The translations under genes and the position numbers were made by a program. A stretch of DNA of 64,000 nucleotides. Origin: Boswellia sacra (Eukaryota > Streptophyta > Magnoliopsida > Sapindales > Burseraceae). The notes beneath the pieces were generated by a model. The model had not been told where the DNA came from, did not search any database, and saw only the letters and a list, made by a program, of their open reading frames with translations. Below, one piece after another: positions 12,600-24,461 of the stretch (position 1 is the first letter of the stretch; the number at the start of each line of letters is the position of its first letter). The DNA is taken from the NCBI GenBank assembly GCA_013180625.2, contig SNVD02013909.1:22276-86275 (forward strand), in the 5' to 3' direction.

Positions 12600-13448
12600 G
12601 AAAATGATATAATAATTAATTGAATTTCACCAAAAAAAATAGGAAATGAGATGAGAGAATATTGCTTATCTTTTCTTTATCAAATCTTAATATAGAGTAA
12701 TAACAACAATAATAATGAAGCATGCATGGACACAAAAGAACACAACACAATACAAGCCATGGTGGGCATGAGTTAAAAGGCGAATCAAAGGATAGGAAGA
12801 AAGAGAAAACCAAATTGCGTGAGAAAAGAAAAGAGAAGAAAAGAAAAGAAAAGAAAGGAAAAGAAAAGGTGAAGGAAGGGGCAAGAACAAGAGGCTCTTT
12901 ACAAGGCTTGAAAGGCTCTACAAAACAAGTACTTGGAGACACACCCACCGCCAACCAACCAAAATTGCTTTTTCTACTATACCCTTTACCATTACCACCA
13001 ATACCATGAGTCTTCCATTGAAGATAGAGCCCCGTAGCAACTTACCAAGTAATTTTTATTATCAAATCCAAACACTACTGAAAACAAAAAGGAAAAAAAC
13101 AAAGCAAAATAAAAAAGCAAAAATCTCTGCTTTGGGGACTGCAAGTGCAAGCTTGCTCTCACAGCTCTCAAAGCTGTATAGTGCAAAAAAAATTCCTCTG
13201 TTCTCTGCTTATTACCCACTACTCCAAAGCCCCAAAAACACATGCTCTTCAGTTTACTTTGTCCTCCTCCTCATCATCATCACCACCAACACCAAAACCA
13301 AAACTTAAAACTTTCATCTCCTCAAGTTTTTGATCATCAATCTTCAGCTTCTCTCTTTGTTCATCAACTTCTTTAGATAGAGATCAAATATCTATCCATT
13401 CTTTTTGTTGAGTTTAGTGATTCTAGTAGCAGCAGCTAGCAAGCAAAG
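12600..13448 (+). promoter_or_regulatory. PIN1 upstream region and probable 5' leader
   Basis: The stretch contains a nearly pure purine tract of AAAAG repeats (about 12795-12890), one auxin-response-element core on the minus strand (GAGACA at 12936-12941, complement of TGTCTC) and a pyrimidine-rich CT/CCACCA segment (about 13240-13330) of the kind common in plant leaders. Small open frames here read low-complexity sequence and are not credible genes. The single auxin-type hexamer may be chance. Confidence 0.4.
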
Positions 13449-16400
13449 ATGATCACCGCAGCAGATTTCTACCATGTCATGACTGCAATGGTACCACTTT
13501 ACGTGGCCATGATCTTAGCTTATGGCTCAGTGAAATGGTGGAAGATCTTTACTCCTGACCAGTGTTCAGGCATCAACCGTTTTGTTGCTCTCTTTGCAGT
13601 TCCTCTCCTCTCTTTCCACTTCATCTCCACCAATGACCCCTACGCCATGAACTTTCGATTCATAGCTGCAGACACCCTACAGAAGGTCCTAGTTCTCGTT
13701 GTGCTAGCGCTTTGGACGAAGCTGAGCAGAAGGGGTTGCTTGGAATGGACCATTACTTTCTTCTCACTTTCCACTTTACCAAACACTCTCGTCATGGGAA
13801 TTCCATTGCTCAAAGGAATGTACGGCGACTACTCCGGTAGCTTGATGGTTCAAATTGTTGTCCTTCAATGCATTATCTGGTACACTTTGATGCTGTTCAT
13901 GTTTGAATATAGGGGTGCCAAAATGCTCATCTCTGAGCAATTCCCAGACACTGCCGGCTCCATCGTGTCCATACATGTTGACTCGGATGTCATGTCACTC
14001 GATGGAAGACAACCGCTTGAAACCGAAGCTGAGATCAAAGAAGATGGGAAGCTCCATGTTACTGTAAGAAAATCTAACGCTTCAAGATCAGACATTTTCT
14101 CTAGAAGGTCTCAAGGTCTCTCCTCAACGACTCCACGCCCTTCAAACCTAACCAATGCTGAGATATACTCATTACAATCCTCAAGAAACCCTACTCCAAG
14201 AGGTTCCAGCTTCAACCACACTGATTTCTACTCCATGATGGCTGGTGGACGCAATTCAAACTTCGGTTCAGCTGACGTTTACGGCTTATCAGCTTCCCGT
14301 GGCCCGACTCCGAGACCTTCTAATTATGAGGAGGATGGTGCTGCAGCCGCTGCTACTAAGTCAAGGTTCCATTACCACACGCCTGCAGGTGCTGGTGGTG
14401 CAGCCCATTATCCGGCACCTAATCCGGGAATGTTTTCACCAACTGGGTCCAAAGCAGCAGGTGTTGCAACCACCAATGCTAGTGCCAAGAGGCCAAACGG
14501 TCAGGCTCAGCAGAAAGCTGAAGATGGTTCTAGGGATCTTCATATGTTTGTTTGGAGCTCTAGTGCTTCTCCTGTATCTGATGTGTTTGGTGGCCATGAG
14601 TATGGAGCTAATGATCCAAAAGAAGTTAGATTGGCTGTGTCTCCAGGAAAAGGTATATATTTTCATTTTCTCATTTTATTTATTTAATTATTATTATCTA
14701 GTACTTCATACATGTGTGTGAAGTTTTGATTCTTGCAAGTTAATTTACTAATGGTACTGGTGTTGCAGTGGAAGGCAATAGAGAGAACCATGAGGCAGAG
14801 TACATGGAGAGAGATGATTTCAGCTTTGGAAACAGAGGAATAGAGAGAGATATGAACAACCATGAAGGTGAAAAAGTTGGAGACGGAAAACCTAAACCGA
14901 TGCCACCAACAAGTGTGATGACAAGGCTTATACTGATCATGGTTTGGAGGAAACTTATCAGAAACCCCAACACATACTCTAGCTTAATAGGCCTAACATG
15001 GTCACTAGTTTCCTTCAGGTACAATTACTTCGATTTGCCTGTCACTTTCTGCTTAGATTAATCCCAAAAAAAAAAAAAAAAAAAATCTTCCAATCTGTTC
15101 TTTCATATTTGATATAACTTGTTGTTTGGTTTGCTTGTTTCTTGTTGTAGGTTCCATCTAGAAATGCCTGCCATTATAGCGAAGTCTATTTCCATACTGT
15201 CAGATGCAGGACTCGGCATGGCCATGTTCAGTCTTGGTCAGTAAAAATACATACATACATGCACATGCACATGCACATGATAAATCTCTTAAAATTGATG
15301 CATGCATATATCAAAGGAATTCTAGCTAGCTCTCTTATTACCTTTTTCCTCTAGTAATAAATCTTTGGTGATTCTCTCTTTCTTTTTCATAATTAAATGC
15401 TCTCGCAAAGCAAGCAAAACAGTATGGTCATGATAATGTGTTGGGGTTTCTTTATCTTTAACTCTTATAAATCTTTCACTTTTTTGCCAAGTTTGTGTTG
15501 GGTTTTGATATAATGGACTGTGATGGGTAGTAGTGGTGGTGGTGATGATGATGAGGAGAGTCCTTTTAGAAAATTAAAAAATTAATTTTTTTGTTCTGAC
15601 AAGTGACATTAGAAATGTAGTGTGGTGGTGATGGGCATGCTTTCGATGTAATGACAGGTCTGTTCATGGCTTTGCAACCAAGGATCATAGCATGTGGAAA
15701 TTCTATTGCAGCTTTTGCCATGGCTGTGAGATTCCTTACAGGTCCAGCTGTCATGGCAGCTGCTTCCATTGCTGTTGGCCTGAGAGGAACGCTCTTACAC
15801 ATTGCCATTGTGCAGGTCACTTACTAAATCTCTTCTTCAATTCAATCATCTCAGTCTCTCTCTTCTGCTTCCTTCTGACACAACCAATCCAACTTAACTA
15901 CATAACGTCCAAAATATTTGCTTTTTAAAACCATTTCCATCTCCAGATAACATTTTTTATTGTTTTCTTTCTCAGTCATTCAATATTCAACTTAAATTTT
16001 GTTCTGAATTTTTATGATATAATCTCTTATATCATCACAGTCACTGCATTCCTGCAAAGGGTCTAAAGAGCATGCACAAACATTGAATCTTCTTGGAGTA
16101 AGCAAACCAGATTTTTTAAATTAAATCTTGTTGGTTGAATTAATTAAGAAATATAAAGTTTTTGTAGGTCTAAAGAGAGCAATATATATATAACCAAAGG
16201 AAAAAACAAAGCACATGCAGTGACCTGACCACTATAATTAATCCAACTATATATACAAGTCTGGAGTTGTTTAAAGTTTCATTAATGAACAGCAAACATC
16301 TGTACACACAATTGCTAACATGTCTTTTTGCCTTTCATGTGTTTGGATTGTTAAACCTAAACCAGGCAGCTCTCCCACAAGGAATTGTCCCCTTTGTCTT

Positions 16401-16628
16401 TGCCAAGGAATACAACGTACACCCTGATATTCTCAGCACAGCGTGAGTATATATATTTTTTCCAACACATTTTTTTTTGTGAGTCATTAGATCAATGTCA
16501 TTTTAACGGTTAAGATCGAATCTAACGATTAATATTTATTTGCATTTTGCAGTGTTATATTTGGGATGCTAATTGCACTGCCCATAACGCTTGTCTACTA
16601 CATCTTGTTAGGGCTACGAAGTGGCTAA
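13449..16628 (+). CDS. PIN1: PIN1-type auxin efflux carrier, 6 exons, 616 aa
   Basis: Exons are 13449-14652, 14769-15018, 15151-15236, 15658-15815, 16366-16442 and 16553-16628, all with GT-AG borders; the six-exon layout matches Arabidopsis PIN1. The protein exports auxin (IAA) across the plasma membrane and sets the direction of polar auxin flow. The N-terminus [20 protein letters not shown] is PIN1-like. Two hydrophobic helical blocks (about residues 1-155 and 450-613) flank a long hydrophilic loop, as in canonical long PINs. The loop carries three TPRxS phosphorylation motifs with serines at 232, 253 and 291, the pattern targeted by PINOID-type kinases. The motif NPNTY is at 467-471, and the ending [18 protein letters not shown] is strongly conserved. 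The stop lies three codons past the usual LLGL ending, adding Arg-Ser-Gly. Length is close to Arabidopsis PIN1 (622 aa). No frameshift is seen. A species-specific PIN1 paralogue letter cannot be given. Confidence 0.95.
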
Positions 16629-19325
16629 AAATTTGTCAAGTAAAATGGGGAATGCTTGCAAAGCCTATAGGGCTAGTAGGGCATCAACAAAGATGGTCGA
16701 AATTGAAACGAAAAGGAGAAGGATCAAAGTGGAATATATCTCATGAAATATTTTCCCTTTTATTTTATTTTATTTTTGCTAGTAAATTGTAAAATTATGT
16801 TTGTAGTCCATTTATAAAAAAAAGGGTATTTCTCTAGTTAAGTATAATTATGATCTCTTCATTTTAACTTAATGCTACAAAGAAAGAGGAAGAGAGAAGG
16901 GAAAGTGATTGATGGGATGATGCCATAATGCCCTTGCATTTTACGCTAAAATGTTCTACTTTATTGCTGAGATTTCAAAATTTTCTTTTTTGTTTTCCTA
17001 AATTTGTTTGGTTATATTTTCCTGATTATATGAAAAGTTGGAATCTAATCTCTAGCATTGCAATTCCAAGCTTACTTTTTCTTCATTTTCTTTTTGACTT
17101 AATTTGCAACCTATCAATTGGATTGTTAAGGTAAGTAAAAGCAGAATTAAGAGGAATCTTATGTAATCAATATGTTATCCATCATTACATATGCATGTTT
17201 ACTAGTCTAATACTATGTAATATTGCTATGACTAATGCCATAATTTCATAAATTTTTATTCTGTCACATCATCCATATTGATCAGTTTCATTTATGTAAA
17301 ATTTCCTTTTCCAATCTTATTATGATATGTCAATTTGCATAAATAATTATATAACTAAAAATAGCTATTACCCAAATGGTGAAATGTAATTGATGGAAAC
17401 GAAGGGGAAGAATAGAACTCGGTGTGACGTTATACTTAGTAAGCTAGATTACAAGTAATAATTTATGAGAGAGCTAGCTAGCAATATATGCTTTTAGAAT
17501 GTATATAAGATAGTGCAATAAGGGTCCCTCCATTTACAAGATGGGGTTTGATTTGATGTGGACCTCTTTCGAATATTGGGAGACAATAGTCACATCCAAA
17601 GTTTCTTCTCCTTTCTCTCCCTCTTTTCTTTATAACCTTATTCTTTTAGTTACATACATTACCTTTTATTGACATCTTTCCTTTTCACTCTTGGTAGATG
17701 TTTGGTGCTTTGTATAACATCTTTTCTGAATAAACATTTCATATGCTCATGACATGCATCACAATTAAAGGAGGCCGGAAAGGGCATTCTCTCATTCTCA
17801 AATTAATGTCTTTCATTAGCTATAATTACTATAATTAAGACATGCTCCAACCCATTATCTAATTGGGTATAAAAGCAAATTTTACCCTTGCTATGTTCTC
17901 ATTGTTGTGGTGATGAACTAAGATAAGGTTTAAGGAAATTGCACAAGGTTGCATGATATTTGGATATACTTGTGAACAAAGTTATTCCAAAAGTTATTTT
18001 AAGTAATTTTTCTTAGCCTTTAAAATATGACCTTTTCCATAACAAAAAAAGTTCAAGTGTTTCCATACTGTTGTTTTAGAGAAACATATAAAATATATAG
18101 TTATTCATGAAAGAAAAAGGAAAAAATCGTCGTTAGATAATAAATAAATGTAACAATTAGAAGTGAAAGTCGTAATTCAAAGAAAGACAAAATATGAGGG
18201 AGGAAAGCGTGAGAGCGCAGCAGTAATCTTATTGATTTTAAAATGCCTCAGTTCGATTTGTCTTGTACAATCCATTACCACATCTTTATATAGGAATTCC
18301 ACTACCCCATGTAACCAATATATTTTGGTTTCGAAAATTTAATCTGACTCCAAAGTGAGAACATTGAATTGAATCCTTCCTACAAGCAATTTTTATTATA
18401 TGTAGTAAATGTTGAAAGGTTAGGATCTATAAGGCCATTATTGTCTATATAACATGTTTGTGAGCAAAGCCTTGTAGGGATCAGGGAGGTACTTAGCATT
18501 TTGCAAATCCACTTAATCCAGGATTTCGAGTAGAATAATCCCAAATCGTAGTTGCACGAAAATTCCAATGTTGTTATTGGTTAGAGCTATAAAATGAGAT
18601 GTTTTATATTGTACATTATGTTAATTACTGAAGATATGAGGGTCTTTGCGATTTAATAAAACAAATTTTGGATTTAACTAGTATAGTTTCTTAGGCTAAT
18701 TAAATTAGGAAATCTCAGGTAATTATCATTATATAATACACCATATATATTGATATGCAAAAATAAAATTCATGAGACATGATGTCAAGTCCTTTAAGGG
18801 CTAATAAGCCCATCAAATCTTTGATTATAATAAAATATATCCACCTTCGAATCAATTCTAGATTCCATGGGGAAACCTTGAGCCACAATTCAGATCTTAT
18901 AACTAGCTAGCAATTTGTTTTCATTTTCTTATGAAGATTACATTTACAAATAGAGTTGATGACTTCTGCTGACTAAACTTTTAATTAAGCCAAATACTTC
19001 ATACTTGCCAAAGGAATTTTATTCTTCTAAAATTGTTTATTTTCATTTGGCTAATCATGCCTATGTCTATTGAGAGTGCATGAATAAAAAATCATGATAT
19101 TTAGTAGAATTGTTGTATACAAGAAATTCTCACTGAAGATCATCATAATATGCACCACTTTAAAGGCTAATGCTACTTGCAGGACTTGGTGTGCCACTTT
19201 AAGATGTCTTCTAGGATAGTGCCACTTCAAAAACTTATTATTTCATTTCTAGGACACCTAACAACTCTTTGTAAGTTTGTAGGATGTGGTGAAAAGTGTA
19301 TCTCTTCGAAGCACTCTTAATTGGT
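16629..19325. other. PIN1 3' flank and intergenic DNA, no gene seen
   Basis: The first few hundred bases probably include the PIN1 3' untranslated region. The rest is AT-rich without recognisable coding, RNA or repeat structure. Short open frames (for example 16928-17134 plus and 18380-18568 minus) show no domain and no codon pattern that I would trust. Confidence 0.5.
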
Positions 19326-19503
19326 GCCCCCACGGCATTGGTTAAGGGTCAAGCTTGATGTCCAGATGTGTGGTTAAGTGTATAGTCTTAGGTTTGAGTC
19401 TGAGCTGTTGGATTACACTTTGTTGTCTTCAGGGACTTGGAGTTGGGACGCATGGGGTATCTCCTATGAGATCAGTTGGGTAGAGGCCACAAAAAACTAA
19501 AGT
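19326..19503 (+). mobile_element. SINE with 13-bp target duplication
   Basis: The 178-bp insert is flanked by an exact 13-bp repeat, ACTCTTAATTGGT, at 19313-19325 and 19504-19516. It ends in an A-rich tail (ACAAAAAACTAAAG). The head has A-box-like sequence (GTGGTTAAGTGTATAG) followed about 13 bases later by a B-box-like GGTTTGAGTCTGAG, the internal RNA polymerase III promoter layout of tRNA-derived SINEs. Size, tail and duplication length all fit a short interspersed element inserted by LINE machinery. The family is unassigned. Confidence 0.85.
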
Positions 19504-19516
19504 ACTCTTAATTGGT

Positions 19517-21737
19517 TTTGCTAAAAGATGTTAAGCTATGTTATATAACATAAAAAGCGTAGGAAATTAAGCTTACGAAAACAATGTGAACGAAAATATG
19601 AATTCTAGCTTTATACACAAATCGAAAACATTATAATCCACAAGCCTCTTAATCGGTTAACTATAAAACCATGCTAAAACTCTAAAAATTATGAGAACTA
19701 CAATTATAATTCGCTCTAAAATCAAACCAAGTGCACAGATTCAAAACTTAAACGTCAAAAATAATAAAAGAATTTAAAAGTATCTTCTTCATTTAATTTG
19801 TGTTTTTGTTGTAATATTTCTCCCTTCTATTGAGCTTTAGAATGAATAAAAAATTTGCGAATTTCTTTTAAAAAAAAATTCTCGAGCTTGGGACATTAAT
19901 AATACGCGTAAATAGGGCTTGGAATTGGATCCTTTTTAATTTGGAATGAAAAGAGATTGATCTCTTATAGCAACAAAACAGTCAAAAGAAAAAGTTAGGA
20001 AAAACAAAGATCGTTTTTTTAATACATCACATACAGTGTATTAACAAGTAATTTAATCAAGATTTTATTAATTAAAATCCAGAAGAAGATATGAAGATTT
20101 AAGTTGACCCCAAACATGCCCTTAAAAAGCTTCAGTCATCTTAATCATGGTTGAATCCTAAATTTAGGCACATGTTTGTGATTGATGGTTAACACATTGC
20201 ACAACGACAAAGATGAATATGTCACTTGAATTATATATGAGAAGGAGAGTGTCAGCACATTATTGTGCGTGTGGGTTGTGGACTTTCATGTCATCAATGG
20301 CTTCCATGAAAAACTACATATATAGCTCGCATACTCAATGGTTAAGGTCAAGATTCCCCTCCATTGCTGCTGCTAAAACTTAAAAATTTTATTTGCAATT
20401 CATTTCTATTTTGTTGGGCTAAGAAAGCGACTAGCTTTTACGTGAACTTTTTGGATATTTTCTTTAGTGCAAAGAATTAATCATGCCTCGTATGGACGAA
20501 TGTGAGACATGCATATTTATTGAATTGACTAAAATACCCTTAAGTGGATATATATGTAAGCATATTTTTCTGATTTCAATTTCATCATCATCTTCGTCAT
20601 GCATCTTCATCTGTTCGTCTCACTAGGGTGAACCCTAGTGCCGCTTCTTAATGCATACTAAAATTGAGTGTTAAGAGTGCCTTTAGTAGGTTATTATATT
20701 CTCTTTTCATGGTGTCCAACAATAAGTTCAAGCTCGTCGACCTAATCTGAACCATTAGAACCTTGATGTGAGTCCAAATTAATGTCAAAAGGCTCAAAAA
20801 AGAAGGAAAAATTTGTACTCTGCATTTTCTTTGATAGCTTCTTGCATGTATGAGTACCAAAGATGACCTAATTGATTTTAGTCATAGCTTCAATATTATT
20901 TATTTGGTAATTCAACTTCTTTTCTTAACTAGGAAAAGATAAACGCACGAAAACTGTTGACAAAATTACATCTATATTTGTTCTAGTTTCAGGAAAAAAA
21001 AAATACATAACTTAATCATTTTCGCTTGGTTTTGATGTGATTTGATACTTGAGTGTTCTATACTAGAATTACATTCAATTAGAAAATTCTTAGCCAGTAC
21101 TTGCAAAATTGACTGCCATATATTAACTTTTTTTTTCCTTTTTGCATATTATCATTTCATTTATGATCAAATCAATAATGGAACCATGAATTAATTTAAT
21201 TTAATTAAGTCAAACAAAATTTTGATATTCATAATAAAAGAAATATTTATAGCTGTCCTTGATGGATTTTTTATTTTTAAAATTTTAAAAGAATTTGTAT
21301 ATAACCTCACCATTACTATCATTAAATAGGTATAAAATTGTAAATTAGTATTTATTCATTCATTGATAAAAACCACTATATATTCATCATAGCGTCCTTC
21401 AAATTTTAATGTCAAATATTTTGAAGAAAATGATTAAGGTTAGTCTTGATATATATTTTAAGGGAACATGTTAATACCTCAAAAATTTTATAATTAATCC
21501 AAAAAATTATATAATAGAAAATGATATAATAAACTAGGAAAATAATAGTAAATGCAAATAATAATCACATATGTAATGAGATTAATTGTACCACAATGGA
21601 GTTGGTTGTATGCTAAGAGGTAACCAAACCAAGATAACATTAAAATAAATAAAAATGCATATATCTTTAAATTAACGAAAATTCTTTCTGAATACACTTG
21701 AATACACTAAGCAATTGTTGATATTCTTAAAGAAAAA
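19517..21737. other. Intergenic, AT-rich, no gene seen
   Basis: No domain-bearing frame, RNA gene or clear repeat was recognised. A short minus-strand frame at 20648-20860 has no recognisable features. Confidence 0.5.
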
Positions 21738-22457
21738 TGTTGTGAAATTTGCATTATTCGCAGAAGCGTTCTATTCGAGATCTTAACAAAGTTATCATGA
21801 AACAACAAATAAGAAAATAGACAAGACAAGTGACACCAGATTTATAGTCGTTTAGCTAATTCACCTGAAGTCTACTTTGAAGATCACAACAGCAACTTTA
21901 TTCTAATCAACAATAAAGAATAATTATCAGAATATGAGTAGCAATTATAAAGATTTCAAAACTTGCAGCCTTCATGTACACATACCCCAAGATAATCATC
22001 AATGAATGATATATGCTCCCAATGAAAGATTACCAACAAGAAATTCCAAGGGCACTAGATCTCTCATGATTAACAATTTCAAATTGCACATTTTCAAGAT
22101 CACTCCTTCCATGTTGCCAGTCCTTCCATTCTTCCAAGGTGTCTAAAATGTTCTCTTCTGTCATATCTATTCCACCACTTTCGCAATTGTGTAGTGTTTT
22201 TTCCACTTATAGAAACAAGACTTATATATATGCCTTTGAGTTTCTTTCCTTATGATTTCTCGACTAGGAGCATAATCAAAACTCTTTCTATTTCAATTTC
22301 CTTGTCAAACTATGATTAACCTAGATTTTCCTATTAAAACAAATCACGATCAAACTTAATTTTCTAGTTTGATACAAATTTCAATTTGTTTTAATTCTAA
22401 TCTAGAAAAAAAATCCTACATTGCCTAATATTATAATAAAACAAAACCACAAAATAA
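21738..22457 (-). repeat. 3' LTR of the copia element
   Basis: In plus orientation it starts TGTTGTGAAATTTGC and ends CCACAAAATAA. It aligns along its length with 23598-24345, including AGATCTTAACAAAGTTAT and CCACTTATAGAAACAAGAC. The polypurine tract of the element abuts its inner side. Confidence 0.85.
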
Positions 22458-22460
22458 TAA

Positions 22461-22479
22461 TCTCTACCTTGGTTTTGTC
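22461..22479 (-). other. Polypurine tract of the copia element
   Basis: On the minus strand the sequence reads ACAAAACCAAGGTAGAGA immediately before the 3' LTR, the usual copia plus-strand primer context. Confidence 0.7.
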
Positions 22480-22526
22480 TTCAACCATGATGATCCCACA
22501 TTGAAGAATGATTCCTAGTTCACGAT

Positions 22527-22656
22527 GTTGCGCAGATGCGCAAGTGCTATTACACAAGAGCGCAAACTCTCTACCTAAAGCGTCCTTGTCCATGTTATTG
22601 CGTAGGCACGCAACATGGACTTGCGCAGAAGCGCAACCATCCTTGCGCAGCGCACA
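22527..22656. repeat. TGCGCA-rich segment with a strong hairpin
   Basis: Within the retroelement, upstream of its polypurine tract, the words TGCGCA, GCGCAA and ACGCAA recur about eight times in 130 bp against a very AT-rich background. A perfect stem, GTCCATGTT (22588-22596) and AACATGGAC (22612-22620), encloses a loop that itself pairs GCGT with ACGC. Confidence 0.7.
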
Positions 22657-22822
22657 ATCACTTCAGATCGTATTCCAAACCTTTTTTTGTCTTTTCTAAC
22701 TGCTGCTATCCATCAGCCACTTAGGACATTAAGTGCATTTGATTTGGATCAAGTCGAAGCAATGCTTGAACTTGCTAACTATCCTATCAAACCATTCCAG
22801 CACCTTTTCCCATACAACTCTT

Positions 22823-23580
22823 CTATCGTGCTTCATCTATTCTACTAGTTTCTAGACCACGAATTGATTTATTTGCCAAAGACTCTACCTTAAGCTCAAA
22901 TCGCTCTCTTCCATTACTAGCATTGGATGCTTCTACATTCTCAATCAAAGAATATAAACCATTTTCCAGCTTACCCTTCATAACAGTCACTACATCTTGA
23001 ATAATTTTCATGTAGCTATTTTCTATCTTGACTACATATCTTAGACCATCAAGTACACTAAGAGAAATCAAATTCCTTCTCAAATCAGGGACATACCTCA
23101 CATTATTGAGAACACAATCACATCATTGAATATCGTGACTTTGATTGAGGTAACCCTAGCTATCTTACAAGCCTTGTTGTTACCAAGAAGAACAATTCCC
23201 TCCACCTTGTTGTCTAAGGACTGAAACCATCCTCTATGTGGACACATTTGGAAGGAATAACCGGAATCAAGAATCTATTCTTTTTGGCTGTCAATTAATG
23301 AATGTACCATCACCTCACCATATTCATATTCTCCAAAAACCACAGCAACATCTCAACGCATTGTCACTCAGATGGAGAACAATAGAACTATATGCTATCT
23401 CTAACATCTCTTGTTTTTGCTCTTCAGTCAACGTAGCCAGTAGTTTACTCTCACCACCTAAGGCCTAAGCCACCTTCTGCTAAACCAGCATGGCTATTAT
23501 CCTTCTACGCTAAATATTGAAATCACTCTTGCCATTAAACAATTCCATCTCTACTCATAGCCATCTCAGATTCAAGAACC
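22823..23580 (-). pseudogene. Decayed copia gag-pol remnant
   Basis: Reading the minus strand from about 23570, a gag start (ATGGCTATGAGTAG region) and a gag piece (LTEEQKQEMLEIAYSS) are followed, after a deletion, by a protease-type motif with DSGYSFQMCPHRGWF (about 23228-23275) and LLGNNKACK. Then comes the GAG-pre-integrase segment with RYVPDLRRNLISLSVLDGL and VMKGKLENGLYSL (22823-23101). In-frame stops and missing blocks show it is non-functional. Everything downstream of the pre-integrase region is lost. Confidence 0.85.
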
Positions 23581-23595
23581 AAAGCTGTGATATCA
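23576..23595 (-). other. Primer binding site of the copia element
   Basis: Just inside the 5' LTR the minus strand reads TGATATCACAGCTTTGG, two or three changes away from the TGGTATCAGAGC site complementary to initiator methionine tRNA used by many plant copia elements. Confidence 0.75.
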
Positions 23596-23597
23596 GT

Positions 23598-24345
23598 TGT
23601 TATGAAATTTGCAATATTCGTGGAAGAGTTCTACTCAAGATCTTAACAAAGTTATGATGAAACAATGAGCAAGGAAAAACAAGCAAGAAAATAGACAAGA
23701 CAAGCGACATCAGATTTATAGTGGTTCGGCCAATTAAACCTATGTCCACTTTGGAGATCTCAGTAGTGGCTTTATTTCAATCAACGATAAAGAAAAATTA
23801 TAATAATATGAGTAACAATTACAAGGATTTCAAAAATTATAGCTTTCACATGCATATATCCCAAGATAATCACCAATCTATGACATATCTTCCAGTGAAA
23901 GACTAACCAAGAAGAACTTCCAAGGGAACTTAATCTCTCTCACAATTAACTATTCCAAATCGTAGATTTCCAAGATCACCCCCTCCACGTTGCCAATCCT
24001 TACATTCTTCCAATGCATCTAAAATGTTCTCTTCTGTCTTCTCTCTTTCACCACTTCTGCAGTTGTGTAGTGCTTTTTCCACTTATGGAAACAAGACTTA
24101 TATATAAGCCTTTGAGTTTTTTTTTCTTAGTCTAACCATGATTTCTAGACTAGAAATATAATCAAAACGCTTCCTATTTTAGTTTCTTTGTCAAATTATG
24201 AGTAACCTAGATTTTTCTATTAAAACAAATTATAATCAAACTTAACTTTCTAGTTTGATACAAATTCTAATTTATTTTAATTCTAATATAGAAACAAATC
24301 ATATATTGCCTAATATTCTAATAAGAGAAAACCACAAAATAACCA
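23598..24345 (-). repeat. 5' LTR of the copia element
   Basis: It starts TGTTATGAAATTTGC in plus orientation and ends AATAACCA, so the minus-strand LTR has TG...CA ends. It is about 28 bp longer than its partner LTR through small indels. Confidence 0.8.
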
Positions 24346-24461
24346 AAAACTATGATAAAATAAGTAATAAATAGTAGAAAATAATTAAGATTGACACTAG
24401 AAATAAATATAGTTATGAGCATGAATAAAGATGAAACTGTTGGAAGATAATTATGACCCTT

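Larger units (their letters stand above)
21738..24345 (-). mobile_element. Ty1/copia retrotransposon with large internal deletion
   Basis: Two direct repeats of about 720-750 bp (21738-22457 and 23598-24345) enclose only about 1.1 kb. On the minus strand the order is 5' LTR, methionine-tRNA-type primer site, start of gag, a protease motif, the GAG-pre-integrase region, polypurine tract and 3' LTR. Integrase core, reverse transcriptase and RNase H are absent, so the copy cannot move by itself. The two LTRs differ at many positions, so the insertion is old. A 5-bp target duplication is only approximate (AAAAA/AAAAC). Confidence 0.85.

Noticed and set aside
12616..13308. Open frames on both strands upstream of PIN1
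   Set aside because: They come from purine and pyrimidine tracts and show Lys/Glu or Phe/Ser runs without any domain.
13776..15024. Antisense and alternative-frame open frames inside PIN1
   Set aside because: Shadows of the strongly conserved PIN1 frame.
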